Assembly: GCF_900113025.1 (NCBI RefSeq)
Contig: NZ_FONT01000003.1
Location: forward strand, 124,001 to 188,000
Source of the DNA: Alteribacillus iranensis
GTDB taxonomy: Bacteria > Bacillota > Bacilli > Bacillales > Marinococcaceae
Reading direction: 5' to 3'
Length of the DNA stretch: 64,000 bases
The position numbers and the translations under genes were made by a program. Shown piece after piece: positions 50,224 through 59,032 of this stretch (its first letter is position 1; each line of letters starts with the position of its first letter). The notes below the pieces were generated by a model. The model worked only from the letters and a program-made list of their open reading frames with translations. It was not told where the DNA came from and made no database searches.

Positions 50224-51035
50224 CTGCCATCGAAACTCCTGAACAAGCCAAGCAGGATCGAACGTATCATGAAGCGTTAGTTGATCTGGTTTATCAATTT
50301 GCTGATGATGATTTTATCATTTCATTTCGAGGGTCGGAATGGCTGGGACTTGCACCTCATATTGAAGAAGATGTGGCATTTTCCTCCATTACTCAAAATA
50401 CAATGGGTCATGCTTTTCTATTTTATCAGCTTCTGGAAGAGTTGGGAGAAGGGGACGCAAACTCACTTGCGCATGATCGTCGTCCGAGTGAACGAAAAAA
50501 TGCTGTATATTTTGAGAAGAAAAACGGGCAAGGGACGTATTTAGAAGAACCTTACTATGATTGGGCACTAACTGTTGTTCGTCAATATTTATATGAGACT
50601 TTTAAAAAAGTGAAATTGGAGGCCGCAGCAAAGAGCTCCTATCAACCTTTGGCAGCAACCGCCCAAAAAATACTCATGGAACAGACTTATCATTTAGCAC
50701 ACTGGAAAATGTGGGTAACTCAGCTTCAGCATGCGACACAAGAAGCAAAAGTACGTATTCAATCGCGTGTAGAGGAAGCTTGGAAGGAGTTCGGGGACGC
50801 ATTGGAGTTAGGTTCAAAGGCAATAGACATGAAGAAACTTGGTTTATTGTGCGGGGAAGATGAATTAAAACAAAAGTGGCTCCAAGAGGTGGAACAACAT
50901 GTCGCATCCGTTCCAACCACTCCATTAGAAAAATGTCTAGGTAATGGCAGGGCAGGTGAGCATACTGAAGATTTGAAACAGGCCATAAACACGCTGTCAG
51001 AAGTGTACCAAAGTGATCGTGAAGCTGTCTGGTAG
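50220..51035 (+). CDS. paaC: phenylacetyl-CoA epoxidase structural subunit PaaC
   Basis: A 271-residue ferritin-like protein, the structural partner of PaaA without a full di-iron centre. T-Q-N-T-M-G-H-A-F-L-F-Y near residue 60 and E-Q-T-Y-H-L-A-H-W near residue 155 mark the family. ATG 50220 lies inside the paaB stop (ATGA) with AAGAGGTG upstream, giving coupled translation. The previous in-frame start at 50199 is inside paaB. Confidence 0.95.
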   Translation: MTAIETPEQAKQDRTYHEALVDLVYQFADDDFIISFRGSEWLGLAPHIEEDVAFSSITQNTMGHAFLFYQLLEELGEGDANSLAHDRRPSERKNAVYFEKKNGQGTYLEEPYYDWALTVVRQYLYETFKKVKLEAAAKSSYQPLAATAQKILMEQTYHLAHWKMWVTQLQHATQEAKVRIQSRVEEAWKEFGDALELGSKAIDMKKLGLLCGEDELKQKWLQEVEQHVASVPTTPLEKCLGNGRAGEHTEDLKQAINTLSEVYQSDREAVW

Positions 51036-51055
51036 GAATGATAGGGGGAGTAGTG

Positions 51056-51559
51056 ATGCATAAACAGCAAAGAGTAATAGAAATCAAAGAAGTATTAAAA
51101 GGCGTGGATGACCCTGAACTTCCTTCGGTAGGCGTATTAGATTTGGGAATGGTCCGAGATATTCAAGTAGACAGTGAACAACGAATAGAAGTGACAATGG
51201 TGCCCACCTTCGCAGGTTGTCCTGCCTTAGATATCATTGAAAACAATGTTAAAAAAGCAATAGAGGAGCTCGACTGGGTGACGGGTTGCAGCGTAACGTT
51301 TTCTTTTTCCTTAAAATGGTCCACCGATGCCATCACACAGAGAGGGAAAGAACAATTGAAGAAACATGGTATTTCCCCGCCACCCGAGAATTACAAGCCG
51401 GGAGAAGAGTGGCGTGTCAACTGTCCTTATTGCAACTCTTCTTACACTTCTATGGAAAATATTTTCGGTCCAACCGCCTGTCGTAGTATTTTATATTGCC
51501 GCGCATGCAAGAATCCGTTTGAAGCGATGAAGCCGGTCATAGAACATTCTATTACTTGA
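51056..51559 (+). CDS. paaD: phenylacetyl-CoA epoxidase maturation protein PaaD
   Basis: A 167-residue protein with an N-terminal DUF59/MIP18 domain (about 10-95; D-D-P-E-L-P-S-V-G-V-L-D-L-G-M-V) that serves in metal or Fe-S assembly, and a C-terminal zinc-ribbon (C-P-Y-C and C-R-A-C). PaaD is needed for epoxidase activity. ATG 51056 has GGGGGAG 5 nt upstream. The frame also opens at 51038 but without a suitable site. Confidence 0.93.
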   Translation: MHKQQRVIEIKEVLKGVDDPELPSVGVLDLGMVRDIQVDSEQRIEVTMVPTFAGCPALDIIENNVKKAIEELDWVTGCSVTFSFSLKWSTDAITQRGKEQLKKHGISPPPENYKPGEEWRVNCPYCNSSYTSMENIFGPTACRSILYCRACKNPFEAMKPVIEHSIT

Positions 51560-51580
51560 AAAGAGAAAGGGGTAATTACA

Positions 51581-51892
51581 ATGGTTAAACTCATTGCGCT
51601 TTACAAACAGCCGAAAGATAAAGAAAAATTTGACGATCATTATTTTAACGTACACACTCCCATCACGAAAAAAATTCCAGGGCTCCGTGACATGAAAGTA
51701 ACAAAGATTGTTGGGTCACCAATGGGAAAAACAGAATATTATCTTCTTTGTGAAATGTTTTACGACGACCATGACTCTTTGCAAAAAGCGATGAAAACAG
51801 ACGAAGGAAAAGCTTCTGGAAAAGATGTAATGGAGTTCGCTGGTGATCTGGTTCATCTAATGATTGGTGAGGAAGTTCAAGATGAAGCATAA
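51581..51892 (+). CDS. EthD-domain protein
   Basis: A 103-residue ferredoxin-fold protein of the EthD/dabb group: L-I-A-L-Y-K-Q-P-K-D at the start, H-Y-F-N-V-H-T-P-I near residue 25 and a conserved F-A-G-D-L-V-H near the end. EthD proteins appear beside aromatic and ether degradation genes, and the enzyme activity is not established. It is preceded by AAAGGGG and overlaps the following crotonase by 11 bp, so it is a genuine member of the paa operon. Confidence 0.88.
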   Translation: MVKLIALYKQPKDKEKFDDHYFNVHTPITKKIPGLRDMKVTKIVGSPMGKTEYYLLCEMFYDDHDSLQKAMKTDEGKASGKDVMEFAGDLVHLMIGEEVQDEA

Positions 51893-52655
51893 ATTCATCC
51901 AGGTTCGTAACGAAGGAAGAATTGGAATGATTCAGCTCCATCGACCGCAAGTGATGAATGCACTGAACCGTACAATGATCGATGAAATTGTTCAACAATT
52001 AGAATCCTTTGACCAAGATTCATCCATAAGAATCATCGTTTTATATGGAAATGAAAAGGCTTTTGCGGCAGGGGCGGACATCGAGGAGATGAGGGGGGAA
52101 TCTCCTCTTTCATTGGAGCTCCTGGATCCATTTGCAGTATGGGATCGTATCTCTCTAATAAAAAAGCCTGTCATTGCTGCAGTAAATGGCGTCGCACTTG
52201 GAGGAGGTTTTGAGCTGGCTCTTCACTGTGACCTTATCATTGCAGCCGAGGATGCTTCTTTCGGATTTCCAGAAGTGAAACTCGGTGTTATGCCGGGAGC
52301 GGGCGGGACACAATTTTTAACAAAAGCGATGGGGCAAGCGAAAGCATTAGAGTGGATATGGCTTGGGGACCCAATGAGTGCTTATGAAGCGGCTCATTAT
52401 GGGATTGTTAATCGAGTGGTCCATCCAGAAATGGTCATGGAAGAAACAATGAAGCTTGCCACACGTTTAGAAAAACAAGCCCCGATATCACTTCGTCTTA
52501 TTAAGGAAGCGGTGAAAAGAGCAGTAGACAGCCCCCTAATGGAAGGAAAGCAATTTGAGCGTAAAAACTTTTATATTGCTTTTGACTCACGGGATCAAAA
52601 AGAGGGAATGGAAGCTTTTTCTGAAAAAAGGCGTCCGGACTTCAAGGGGGAATAA
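51882..52655 (+). CDS. paaF: enoyl-CoA hydratase, PaaF-like
   Basis: A 257-residue crotonase with both hydratase glutamates in place (A-L-G-G-G-F-E-L-A-L and F-G-F-P-E-V-K-L-G) and A-A-G-A-D-I-E near residue 63. By position it is the likely 2,3-dehydroadipyl-CoA hydratase of the pathway. ATG 51882 has GAGGAAG upstream and overlaps the EthD gene. A longer frame from 51864 is inside that gene. paaG follows after 2 bp. Confidence 0.88.
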   Translation: MKHKFIQVRNEGRIGMIQLHRPQVMNALNRTMIDEIVQQLESFDQDSSIRIIVLYGNEKAFAAGADIEEMRGESPLSLELLDPFAVWDRISLIKKPVIAAVNGVALGGGFELALHCDLIIAAEDASFGFPEVKLGVMPGAGGTQFLTKAMGQAKALEWIWLGDPMSAYEAAHYGIVNRVVHPEMVMEETMKLATRLEKQAPISLRLIKEAVKRAVDSPLMEGKQFERKNFYIAFDSRDQKEGMEAFSEKRRPDFKGE

Positions 52656-52657
52656 CA

Positions 52658-53440
52658 ATGAAAGACCATTACCATACAATCGAGTACTACGTGGAAAACA
52701 AGGTGGCTACCATTCGATTGAATCGCCCGGAAGCGTTTAATGCATTTACGGCAGAAATGAATAAAGAAATCATAGATGCTTTACGTTATGCAGAAAAAGA
52801 TAGGGATGCTAGGTGTATTGTAATGACTGGGGCGGGGAAAGGTTTTTGTGCAGGGGAAGATTTAGGAGGAGTGGACGAAAATACGAACCATGCTGACTTT
52901 CTTAGAAAACGTTATCATCCTATGGTAAAAGCAATCAAGAATACGTCCAAACCGATTGTCGCCGCTGTGAACGGAACAGCGGCAGGAGCAGGGATGAGTC
53001 TAGCTTTAGCAGCAGACTTTCGTTTAATGTCTGCGGATGCGAAATTTATTAGCGCTTTTACAAATATTGGTCTCCTTCCTGATTCGGGCTTTTTATATAT
53101 GCTTCCACGTATCGTTGGGTATGCGAAAGCGATGGAGATCGCTGTTCTCGGTAAACCCATTCATGCGAAAGACGCGTATGAAATAGGGCTAGTCACAGAA
53201 GTGTACGAACCTTCTGAATGGGATGAAAAAGTGAAGGAGTTCGTAACGTCTCTTGCACAGATACCACCCAAATCATTTTCGTTGATTAAAAGATATCTGC
53301 TCGATAGTATGCACGAGCCGTTTTCTCATTTTCTTGAAAAAGAAGCACAGGCTCAAAGAATAGCTGGTCTTACAAAGGATCATATAGAGGGCTTGAACGC
53401 ATTTAAAGAAAGGCGAAAACCGGAGTTCATGGGAGAATAA
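52658..53440 (+). CDS. paaG: PaaG ring-intermediate isomerase
   Basis: A 260-residue crotonase. At the catalytic site it has G-L-L-P-D-S-G, the aspartate typical of isomerases, rather than a hydratase glutamate. G-A-G-M-S-L-A-L-A-A-D and C-A-G-E-D-L are also seen. PaaG converts the ring epoxide of phenylacetyl-CoA to oxepin-CoA and also isomerises a later double bond. ATG 52658 follows AAGGGGG. It is followed 16 bp later by the aldehyde dehydrogenase gene. Confidence 0.92.
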   Translation: MKDHYHTIEYYVENKVATIRLNRPEAFNAFTAEMNKEIIDALRYAEKDRDARCIVMTGAGKGFCAGEDLGGVDENTNHADFLRKRYHPMVKAIKNTSKPIVAAVNGTAAGAGMSLALAADFRLMSADAKFISAFTNIGLLPDSGFLYMLPRIVGYAKAMEIAVLGKPIHAKDAYEIGLVTEVYEPSEWDEKVKEFVTSLAQIPPKSFSLIKRYLLDSMHEPFSHFLEKEAQAQRIAGLTKDHIEGLNAFKERRKPEFMGE

Positions 53441-53456
53441 ATAAAGGAGTGATTAT

Positions 53457-54980
53457 GTGGCTAAAGCAGTCAAGACACCAGGCATTACAGAAGTAGGTGA
53501 GTTAACACGAAATCATTATTCCATGATTATAAATGGTGAGCGAGTGGAAGGAAGCAATGATGAAGTGTTTGAGACGTTTAACCCAGCCAAAGGGGAAGTA
53601 CTCGCCACAGTGGCAAAGGCTACGAAAGAAGACGCAGAAAAAGCTGTACAAGCTGCACGACAATCCTTCGATCACGGCAAGTGGAGGAAGTACCCCGTAG
53701 GAAAAAGGGCAAGAGTGTTAAATAACATTGCTTCCATTATGAGAGATCGATTCAAAGAACTAGTGGAAGTAGAAGTGCTAAACAGTGGTAAATCTGTTGG
53801 TGCTGCCCAGGTACAGATTAACCAATCTATTGAAGACTTTGAATTTTACGCAGGAGCTATTGTTGGCCACCGAGGTCATGTCAACAATATGCCTAACGGT
53901 TTTTTCAATTATACACATAAAGAACCGGCAGGGGTGTGCGCCCAAATTATTCCATGGAATTATCCACTTATGATGGCGGCTTGGAAAATCGCGCCGGCCA
54001 TTGCTGCAGGATGCTCTGTAGTGGTGAAACCAGCAAGTCTCACACCGGTAACGGCTCTTCTTCTTAATGAGATCTGTCATGAAGCCGGTGTGCCTGAAGG
54101 GGTTGTCAACACTGTGACTGGCTCGGGAAAAGTAATTGGGGATTACCTCGTAGAACATAAGGATGTAAATAAAGTGGCGTTTACTGGATCGACTCCGACA
54201 GGAAAAGATATAATGGCAAAGGCTTCTGGTACACTGAAGCGCACGACACTTGAGCTTGGAGGAAAATCTCCTAACATTGTTTTTGATGATGCGGATATGG
54301 AAGCAGCGGTCGCCGGCTCGTTATTCGGTATTTATTTCAACACAGGTCAATCCTGTGAAGCACGCTCCCGTATGTTTGTCCACGAACACATTTATGAAGA
54401 ATTCATGGAGCAATTTATCGCCAAGACGGAAAAATTACAATTAGGAGATCCGTTTGATAAAGGGACTCATCTTGGCTCTATTATTAGTCGGGACCAACTA
54501 GAAGTGATCGACAGCTATGTACAGTCAGCTAAAGAAGAAGGAGCCACCATTGCCACAGGCGGGAAGGAAAAGAAGGTGGAAGGTTTTGAAAACGGTCATT
54601 GGTACGAGCCGACGGTGATTACGAATGTTACACCTGACATGAAGGCAGTACGCGAGGAAATTTTTGGTCCTGTAGTGGTGGTGGAAACATTCACGGATGA
54701 AAAAGACGTCATTAAGCGTGCGAATGACACGGAGTATGGGTTAGGATCGGCTGTTTGGACGACAAATCAAGCAAGGGCTACGAGAGTAGCACACCAAATT
54801 GAAGCGGGTGTTGTCATGGTTAACTGTCCGTTCTCTGCATTTCCTGGCACTCCTTTTGGTGGCTATAAGCAATCGGGATATGGGAGAGAATTGAGTGTAG
54901 AAACATTAGATTTATATATGGAGGATAAAAGTGTCCTCTCTTACTATGGGCCAAAACCGTTAAACCCGTTCGGAATTTAA
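53457..54980 (+). CDS. aldehyde dehydrogenase of the paa operon
   Basis: A 507-residue NAD(P)-dependent aldehyde dehydrogenase. The catalytic cysteine is in F-N-T-G-Q-S-C-E and the general base glutamate in L-E-L-G-G-K-S-P. It could oxidise the 3-oxo-5,6-dehydrosuberyl-CoA semialdehyde (the dehydrogenase half of PaaZ), or phenylacetaldehyde. No MaoC-like hydratase half is fused. GTG 53457 has AAAGGAG upstream. A strong terminator ends the operon, and no PaaH, PaaJ or PaaE gene follows. Confidence 0.9.
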   Translation: MAKAVKTPGITEVGELTRNHYSMIINGERVEGSNDEVFETFNPAKGEVLATVAKATKEDAEKAVQAARQSFDHGKWRKYPVGKRARVLNNIASIMRDRFKELVEVEVLNSGKSVGAAQVQINQSIEDFEFYAGAIVGHRGHVNNMPNGFFNYTHKEPAGVCAQIIPWNYPLMMAAWKIAPAIAAGCSVVVKPASLTPVTALLLNEICHEAGVPEGVVNTVTGSGKVIGDYLVEHKDVNKVAFTGSTPTGKDIMAKASGTLKRTTLELGGKSPNIVFDDADMEAAVAGSLFGIYFNTGQSCEARSRMFVHEHIYEEFMEQFIAKTEKLQLGDPFDKGTHLGSIISRDQLEVIDSYVQSAKEEGATIATGGKEKKVEGFENGHWYEPTVITNVTPDMKAVREEIFGPVVVVETFTDEKDVIKRANDTEYGLGSAVWTTNQARATRVAHQIEAGVVMVNCPFSAFPGTPFGGYKQSGYGRELSVETLDLYMEDKSVLSYYGPKPLNPFGI

Positions 54981-54994
54981 TAGGTGAGAAGGAG

Positions 54995-55032
54995 AAAAAG
55001 CCTTGGCGTCGCCATTCACGCCAGGCTTTTTC
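54995..55032 (+). terminator. terminator of the paaABCD operon
   Basis: AAAAAGCCTTGGCGT (54995-55009) pairs with ACGCCAGGCTTTTT (55018-55031), a long stem with one mismatch that itself ends in T's. Confidence 0.92.
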
Positions 55033-55070
55033 TGTATATAATAAGATAGAACAGAAACGGAGGGATAGAA

Positions 55071-55814
55071 TTGAAAATAACAGTAGTCGGGTTTTGGCAT
55101 GCTTTCCCAGGTAAAGGGGAAGCAGCGTCTGGTTATTTGCTGGAAAAAAACGGCTTCCGTGTGCTGATTGACTGTGGGAGTGGGGTAATCTCTCAACTTC
55201 AACACTATTGTGACCTATCTACGCTAGATGCAGCAGTGATTTCACATTATCATAACGACCATATCGGGGACATAGGAGCCCTTCATTATCACCGTTTGCT
55301 GCTCCCATATTTATCGGAACAAAAAGAGATACGTCCTTTTCCGATCTATGGTCATAAGGAGGATCGAGAAGGATTTCAGCGTCTTTCCTATAAAGACGTC
55401 GTTCAAGCGGTCACTTATAATGATCAAGCACCGCTAAGTATCGGTCCCTTCACGTTTACATTCTATCGAACCACTCATCCGGTTCCTTGTTTTGCGATGA
55501 ACATCACAGATCAGCTGTCAACGCTCTTCTACACGGCGGACACCGGTTTCTCTGAACAACTCGCCACTGCGGCTCAGGAGGCAGATCTGATCATATCAGA
55601 GTGCAGCTTATACAAAGGACAAGATGGAACAAAAGCTGGACACATGAACAGTGAGGAAGCCGGAAGATTTGCTAACATAGCGAATGCCCGTTCATTACTA
55701 TTGTCTCACCTTCCTCATTTCGGAGAACACAGACGGCTTGTAGAGGAAGCAAAAGTGGAATGCCCTCATACAACGGTAGAGCATGCCGTATCAGGCTGGA
55801 CAAAAATAATATAA
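55071..55814 (+). CDS. yhfI: MBL-fold hydrolase, YhfI-like
   Basis: A 247-residue RNase Z-type metallo-beta-lactamase-fold protein similar to B. subtilis YhfI (244). The zinc motif is S-H-Y-H-N-D-H near residue 60, with further ligands in T-A-D-T-G-F and A-G-H-M-N-S near residue 190. The V-V-G-F-W-H-A-F-P-G-K-G-E-A-A-S-G-Y opening is distinctive of this group. No activity is established. TTG 55071 follows GGAGGGATAG. It has its own terminator. Confidence 0.87.
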   Translation: MKITVVGFWHAFPGKGEAASGYLLEKNGFRVLIDCGSGVISQLQHYCDLSTLDAAVISHYHNDHIGDIGALHYHRLLLPYLSEQKEIRPFPIYGHKEDREGFQRLSYKDVVQAVTYNDQAPLSIGPFTFTFYRTTHPVPCFAMNITDQLSTLFYTADTGFSEQLATAAQEADLIISECSLYKGQDGTKAGHMNSEEAGRFANIANARSLLLSHLPHFGEHRRLVEEAKVECPHTTVEHAVSGWTKII

Positions 55815-55821
55815 GTTAAAC

Positions 55822-55850
55822 GACTCTTCCGGTTGGAAGGGTTTTTTTCT
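55822..55850 (+). terminator. terminator after yhfI
   Basis: An 8-bp stem ACTCTTCC/GGAAGGGT (55823-55830 with 55835-55842, one G-T pair), loop GGTT, is followed by T6. Confidence 0.88.
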
Positions 55851-55947
55851 TTCTCTTGTTTTTAAACTAGCAATGTTACTAGATCAGTCGGAAAATCAGC
55901 GGTTTGTCCTGACCTTCTGCATAGAGTAGTGAGGAACAACACCCTTG

Positions 55948-56009
55948 TTTACAAAAACGATACATAGATTTACACGATATTAATACTTCCAGCACGTTCT
56001 ATTAATATA
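55948..56009 (+). promoter_or_regulatory. Pho box and promoter of pstS
   Basis: TTTACA (55948), GATACA (55959), TTTACA (55969) and TTAATA (55980) recur with 10-11-bp spacing, the pattern of PhoP binding sites (TT[A/T]ACA repeats) in Bacillus. TAATAT at 56004-56009 is the likely -10. Phosphate starvation should induce the operon through PhoP-PhoR. Confidence 0.75.
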
Positions 56010-56088
56010 GCTCTTCTATACTAGGTTTTAGGAGAGAGGAACTCCTTATTTATCTATCATACTTATACAAAAAGAGGAGGAGTTTTAG

Positions 56089-57090
56089 GTGAAAAAGGTA
56101 TGGATGATGTCCGCATTAGCTGCAGTGATGACAGTGACAGCAGCTTGTGGTGGTGGAGAAACAGAAACTGAAGAACAATCTGCAGAAACACAAGCAGAAG
56201 AATCAGCAACCACAGATGAAGGAAGCTCTGATGAAGAAGGTACACTATCTGGTGAAATTGCCATTGATGGATCTTCTACAGTGTTCCCAATCATGGAAGC
56301 TGTTTCTGAAGAATATACGAAGGAGAACCCGGATGTACAAGCTCCTGTAGGAGTATCAGGATCAGGTGGCGGATTTGAAAAGTTTATAGCTGGTGAAACC
56401 GATTTGAGCAACGCTTCCCGTCCGATGAAAGAAGAAGAAGCGGCTGCTTTGGAAGAAAATGGTATTGAATATATTGAATTGCCACTAGCTTACGACGGTC
56501 TGTCTGTTGTAGTAAGCCAGGAAAATGATTTCATTGATTCCTTAACAGTGGATGAACTGAAGAAAATTTGGGTGGAAGGTGAAGCTGAAACATGGAGTGA
56601 TGTTCGTTCAGAATGGCCGGACGAGCCGATCGAACGCTTTAGCCCAGGAACAGACTCTGGTACGTTTGATTACTTTAGTGAAGTCATTCTCGAAGAAGAA
56701 GACATCTCTAAAAATGCCCAGCTTTCAGAAGATGATAATGTCCTCGTAAATGGTGTAATCGGAAGTCCGAACGCTATTGGCTACTTCGGTTATGCATACT
56801 ATGCAGAAAACCAAGATTCCTTAAAAGCAGTTCCAATCGATAATGGGGATGGAGCCGTAGCACCATCAGAAGACACAATTAACGATGGCACATATGAACC
56901 GCTTTCCCGTCCGATCTTCACTTACGTAAAAGTTGATTCACTTAAAGAAGACCATGTTCGTGATTATGTTGAATTCGCAAATGATATTGCTGGCGAGATG
57001 GCGCTTGAGGTAGGCTATGTCAATATGCCGGAAGAAGAGTATGAAAAGAACCAACAGAAAATTGAAGAAGCTGCTGGTTCGGCTGAATAA
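56089..57090 (+). CDS. pstS: phosphate-binding lipoprotein PstS
   Basis: A 333-residue phosphate receptor of the high-affinity ABC importer. The signal peptide ends in a lipobox T-A-A-C with the lipidated cysteine at residue 20, followed by a Glu/Thr-rich linker and a periplasmic-binding-protein domain. I-D-G-S-S-T-V near residue 60, the S-G-S-G-G-G loop and P-G-T-D-S-G-T bind phosphate. GTG 56089 has GGAGGAG upstream. The very acidic linker fits a salt- or alkali-tolerant host. Confidence 0.96.
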   Translation: MKKVWMMSALAAVMTVTAACGGGETETEEQSAETQAEESATTDEGSSDEEGTLSGEIAIDGSSTVFPIMEAVSEEYTKENPDVQAPVGVSGSGGGFEKFIAGETDLSNASRPMKEEEAAALEENGIEYIELPLAYDGLSVVVSQENDFIDSLTVDELKKIWVEGEAETWSDVRSEWPDEPIERFSPGTDSGTFDYFSEVILEEEDISKNAQLSEDDNVLVNGVIGSPNAIGYFGYAYYAENQDSLKAVPIDNGDGAVAPSEDTINDGTYEPLSRPIFTYVKVDSLKEDHVRDYVEFANDIAGEMALEVGYVNMPEEEYEKNQQKIEEAAGSAE

Positions 57091-57100
57091 TAATAGTTAA

Positions 57101-57141
57101 AAGAGTTGCCGTTCGATATATAGAAAAGGGCGGCAACTCTT
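57101..57141 (+). terminator. attenuating stem-loop between pstS and pstC
   Basis: AAGAGTTGCCG (57101-57111) pairs perfectly with CGGCAACTCTT (57131-57141). No T-run follows, so it probably protects the pstS mRNA and lowers expression of the downstream genes. Confidence 0.75.
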
Positions 57142-57183
57142 GACTATTTAAGCGAAGTTACCTGGCTTTTAGGAGGATATATA

Positions 57184-58116
57184 ATGAAGGAGCCGATGAA
57201 TCATTCCATCAGAGAATTAATTGCAGAGAAGTCTACACGACGGACGAAATGGGCAGAGATAATGATGCCTAAATTCTTTTTATTATGTGCAATCATTTCT
57301 ATTCTTACTACAATTGGCATCGTCCTGACTCTGTTTTCAGAAACTTTTTCGTTCTTTCGTGAAGTCAGTATCCTTGAGTTTATAACGAGTGCGGAATGGT
57401 ATCCGCTTCATAATGACCCATCGTACGGGATTCGTCCATTGATAACCGGTACATTGGTTATCGCAGCTATCGCGATGTGTATAGCTATCCCTATTGGATT
57501 GGCAACGGCAATTTACTTAAGTGAATATGCTACAGATAAAACGAGAAGAACGATAAAACCTATTTTAGAAGTTTTAGCTGGGATTCCCACGATCGTTTAT
57601 GGCTTTTTTGCACTAACGTTTGTCACTCCGCTCCTACAACGTTTTATTCCGGATGTTTCTATTTACAATGCGCTTAGTCCGGGCCTAGTTGTTGGTATCA
57701 TGATCATTCCAATGGTAGCGTCTTTATCAGAAGACGCAATGAGTGCAGTGCCGCGTTCGATGCGGGAAGGTGCTTTTGCCTTAGGATCTACACGCTTTGA
57801 AGTAGCCGTCAAAGTAGTCTTGCCGGCTGCATTGTCAGGGGTTATTGCCTCGTTCGTTTTAGCTGTGTCACGGGCCATTGGAGAAACAATGATCGTTACG
57901 GTTGCCGGTGGATCCAACCCAACCACTTCTCTTGACGTGACATCAGCTGTCCAGACGATGACCGCTTATATTGTACAGATCAGTTTAGGGGATGCAGGTT
58001 ACGGAACTACGGAATATTATAGTATTTATGCTGTAGGGATGACGTTATTTATCTTTACCTTATTGATGAATGTATTGGCCCACTTTATTTCTAAACGTTT
58101 TCGGGAGGTGTATTAA
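57184..58116 (+). CDS. pstC: phosphate ABC transporter permease PstC
   Basis: A 310-residue permease with six membrane helices and the cytoplasmic EAA loop that docks with PstB (E-G-A-F-A-L-G-S-T-R-F-E). It forms the channel with PstA. ATG 57184 has AGGAGG upstream. The pstA start immediately follows its stop. The length and N-terminal R-R-T-K-W region fit PstC of Bacilli. Confidence 0.95.
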   Translation: MKEPMNHSIRELIAEKSTRRTKWAEIMMPKFFLLCAIISILTTIGIVLTLFSETFSFFREVSILEFITSAEWYPLHNDPSYGIRPLITGTLVIAAIAMCIAIPIGLATAIYLSEYATDKTRRTIKPILEVLAGIPTIVYGFFALTFVTPLLQRFIPDVSIYNALSPGLVVGIMIIPMVASLSEDAMSAVPRSMREGAFALGSTRFEVAVKVVLPAALSGVIASFVLAVSRAIGETMIVTVAGGSNPTTSLDVTSAVQTMTAYIVQISLGDAGYGTTEYYSIYAVGMTLFIFTLLMNVLAHFISKRFREVY

Positions 58117-59019
58117 ATGAAGGCCATCAACGACACAACGGCTCAAAGCTATCCGAAAACGCAAAAGAGGTCTTCACTTTCGGGACGGGAAATAAAAAAC
58201 AAACTATTTAAAAGCTTATTCATTGGAGCCACTGCGTTTAGTCTTCTCGTATTACTTGTTTTGTTAGTGCAGATTTTTACGCAAGGAATCCCTTATTTAA
58301 ATTGGAACTTTTTCACTTCCTTTCCTTCCCGGCATGCAGAAGAGGCAGGAATTCTATCAGCATTTGTAGGTACTATTTGGATGATGGCAGTCACAGCGCC
58401 TGTTTCTTTTGTACTCGGAGTAGGAACTGCGATTTACTTAGAGGAGTATGCTAAGAAAAATCGATTTACACAATTAATACAGATGAATATCTCTAATTTG
58501 GCTGGAGTGCCTTCCATTGTCTTTGGTTTGCTTGGTTTAACTATATTTGTTCGTGAATTAGCATTAGGACGAAGCGTTTTAGCAGGTGGCTTAACGATGT
58601 CTTTACTCATTCTCCCTATCATTGTTGTAGCTGCACAAGAAGCAATACGTGCTGTCCCTGGAGAATTGAAAGAGGCTTCCTTCGCCATGGGAGCGACAAA
58701 ATGGCAAACTACGTACCGAATTGTATTGCCAGCAGCCTTGCCGGGTATTTTGACGGGTAATATTTTAGCATTGTCTCGGGCAATTGGAGAAACAGCACCA
58801 CTAATTATGATCGGTGCTCTCACATATGTCGCATTTTTACCGGAAGGACTGCTTTCCCAGTTTACCGTGATGCCCATCCAAATTTATAACTGGACAGGCC
58901 GACCGCAGGAAGAGTTTCACTTCGTGGCAGCAGCGGGAATTATGGTTCTTCTCGTCATGTTGCTATTGATGAATTCAGTGGCTGTATGGATTAGAAATAA
59001 ATTCCAAAAACGTTTTTAA
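58117..59019 (+). CDS. pstA: phosphate ABC transporter permease PstA
   Basis: A 300-residue permease, the second channel subunit, with six membrane helices and EAA loop ([12 protein letters not shown]). It starts at ATG 58117 immediately after pstC with GGGAGGTG inside the pstC end, so translation is coupled. The ATPase gene pstB follows after 13 bp. Confidence 0.95.
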   Translation: MKAINDTTAQSYPKTQKRSSLSGREIKNKLFKSLFIGATAFSLLVLLVLLVQIFTQGIPYLNWNFFTSFPSRHAEEAGILSAFVGTIWMMAVTAPVSFVLGVGTAIYLEEYAKKNRFTQLIQMNISNLAGVPSIVFGLLGLTIFVRELALGRSVLAGGLTMSLLILPIIVVAAQEAIRAVPGELKEASFAMGATKWQTTYRIVLPAALPGILTGNILALSRAIGETAPLIMIGALTYVAFLPEGLLSQFTVMPIQIYNWTGRPQEEFHFVAAAGIMVLLVMLLLMNSVAVWIRNKFQKRF

Positions 59020-59032
59020 AAGAGGTGTTTGT

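Noticed and set aside
43189-54980. The paa cluster as a novel biological system
   Set aside because: The gene set is a recognisable phenylacetate degradation island with the known PaaX repressor. Only its missing steps and shared operator are unusual.
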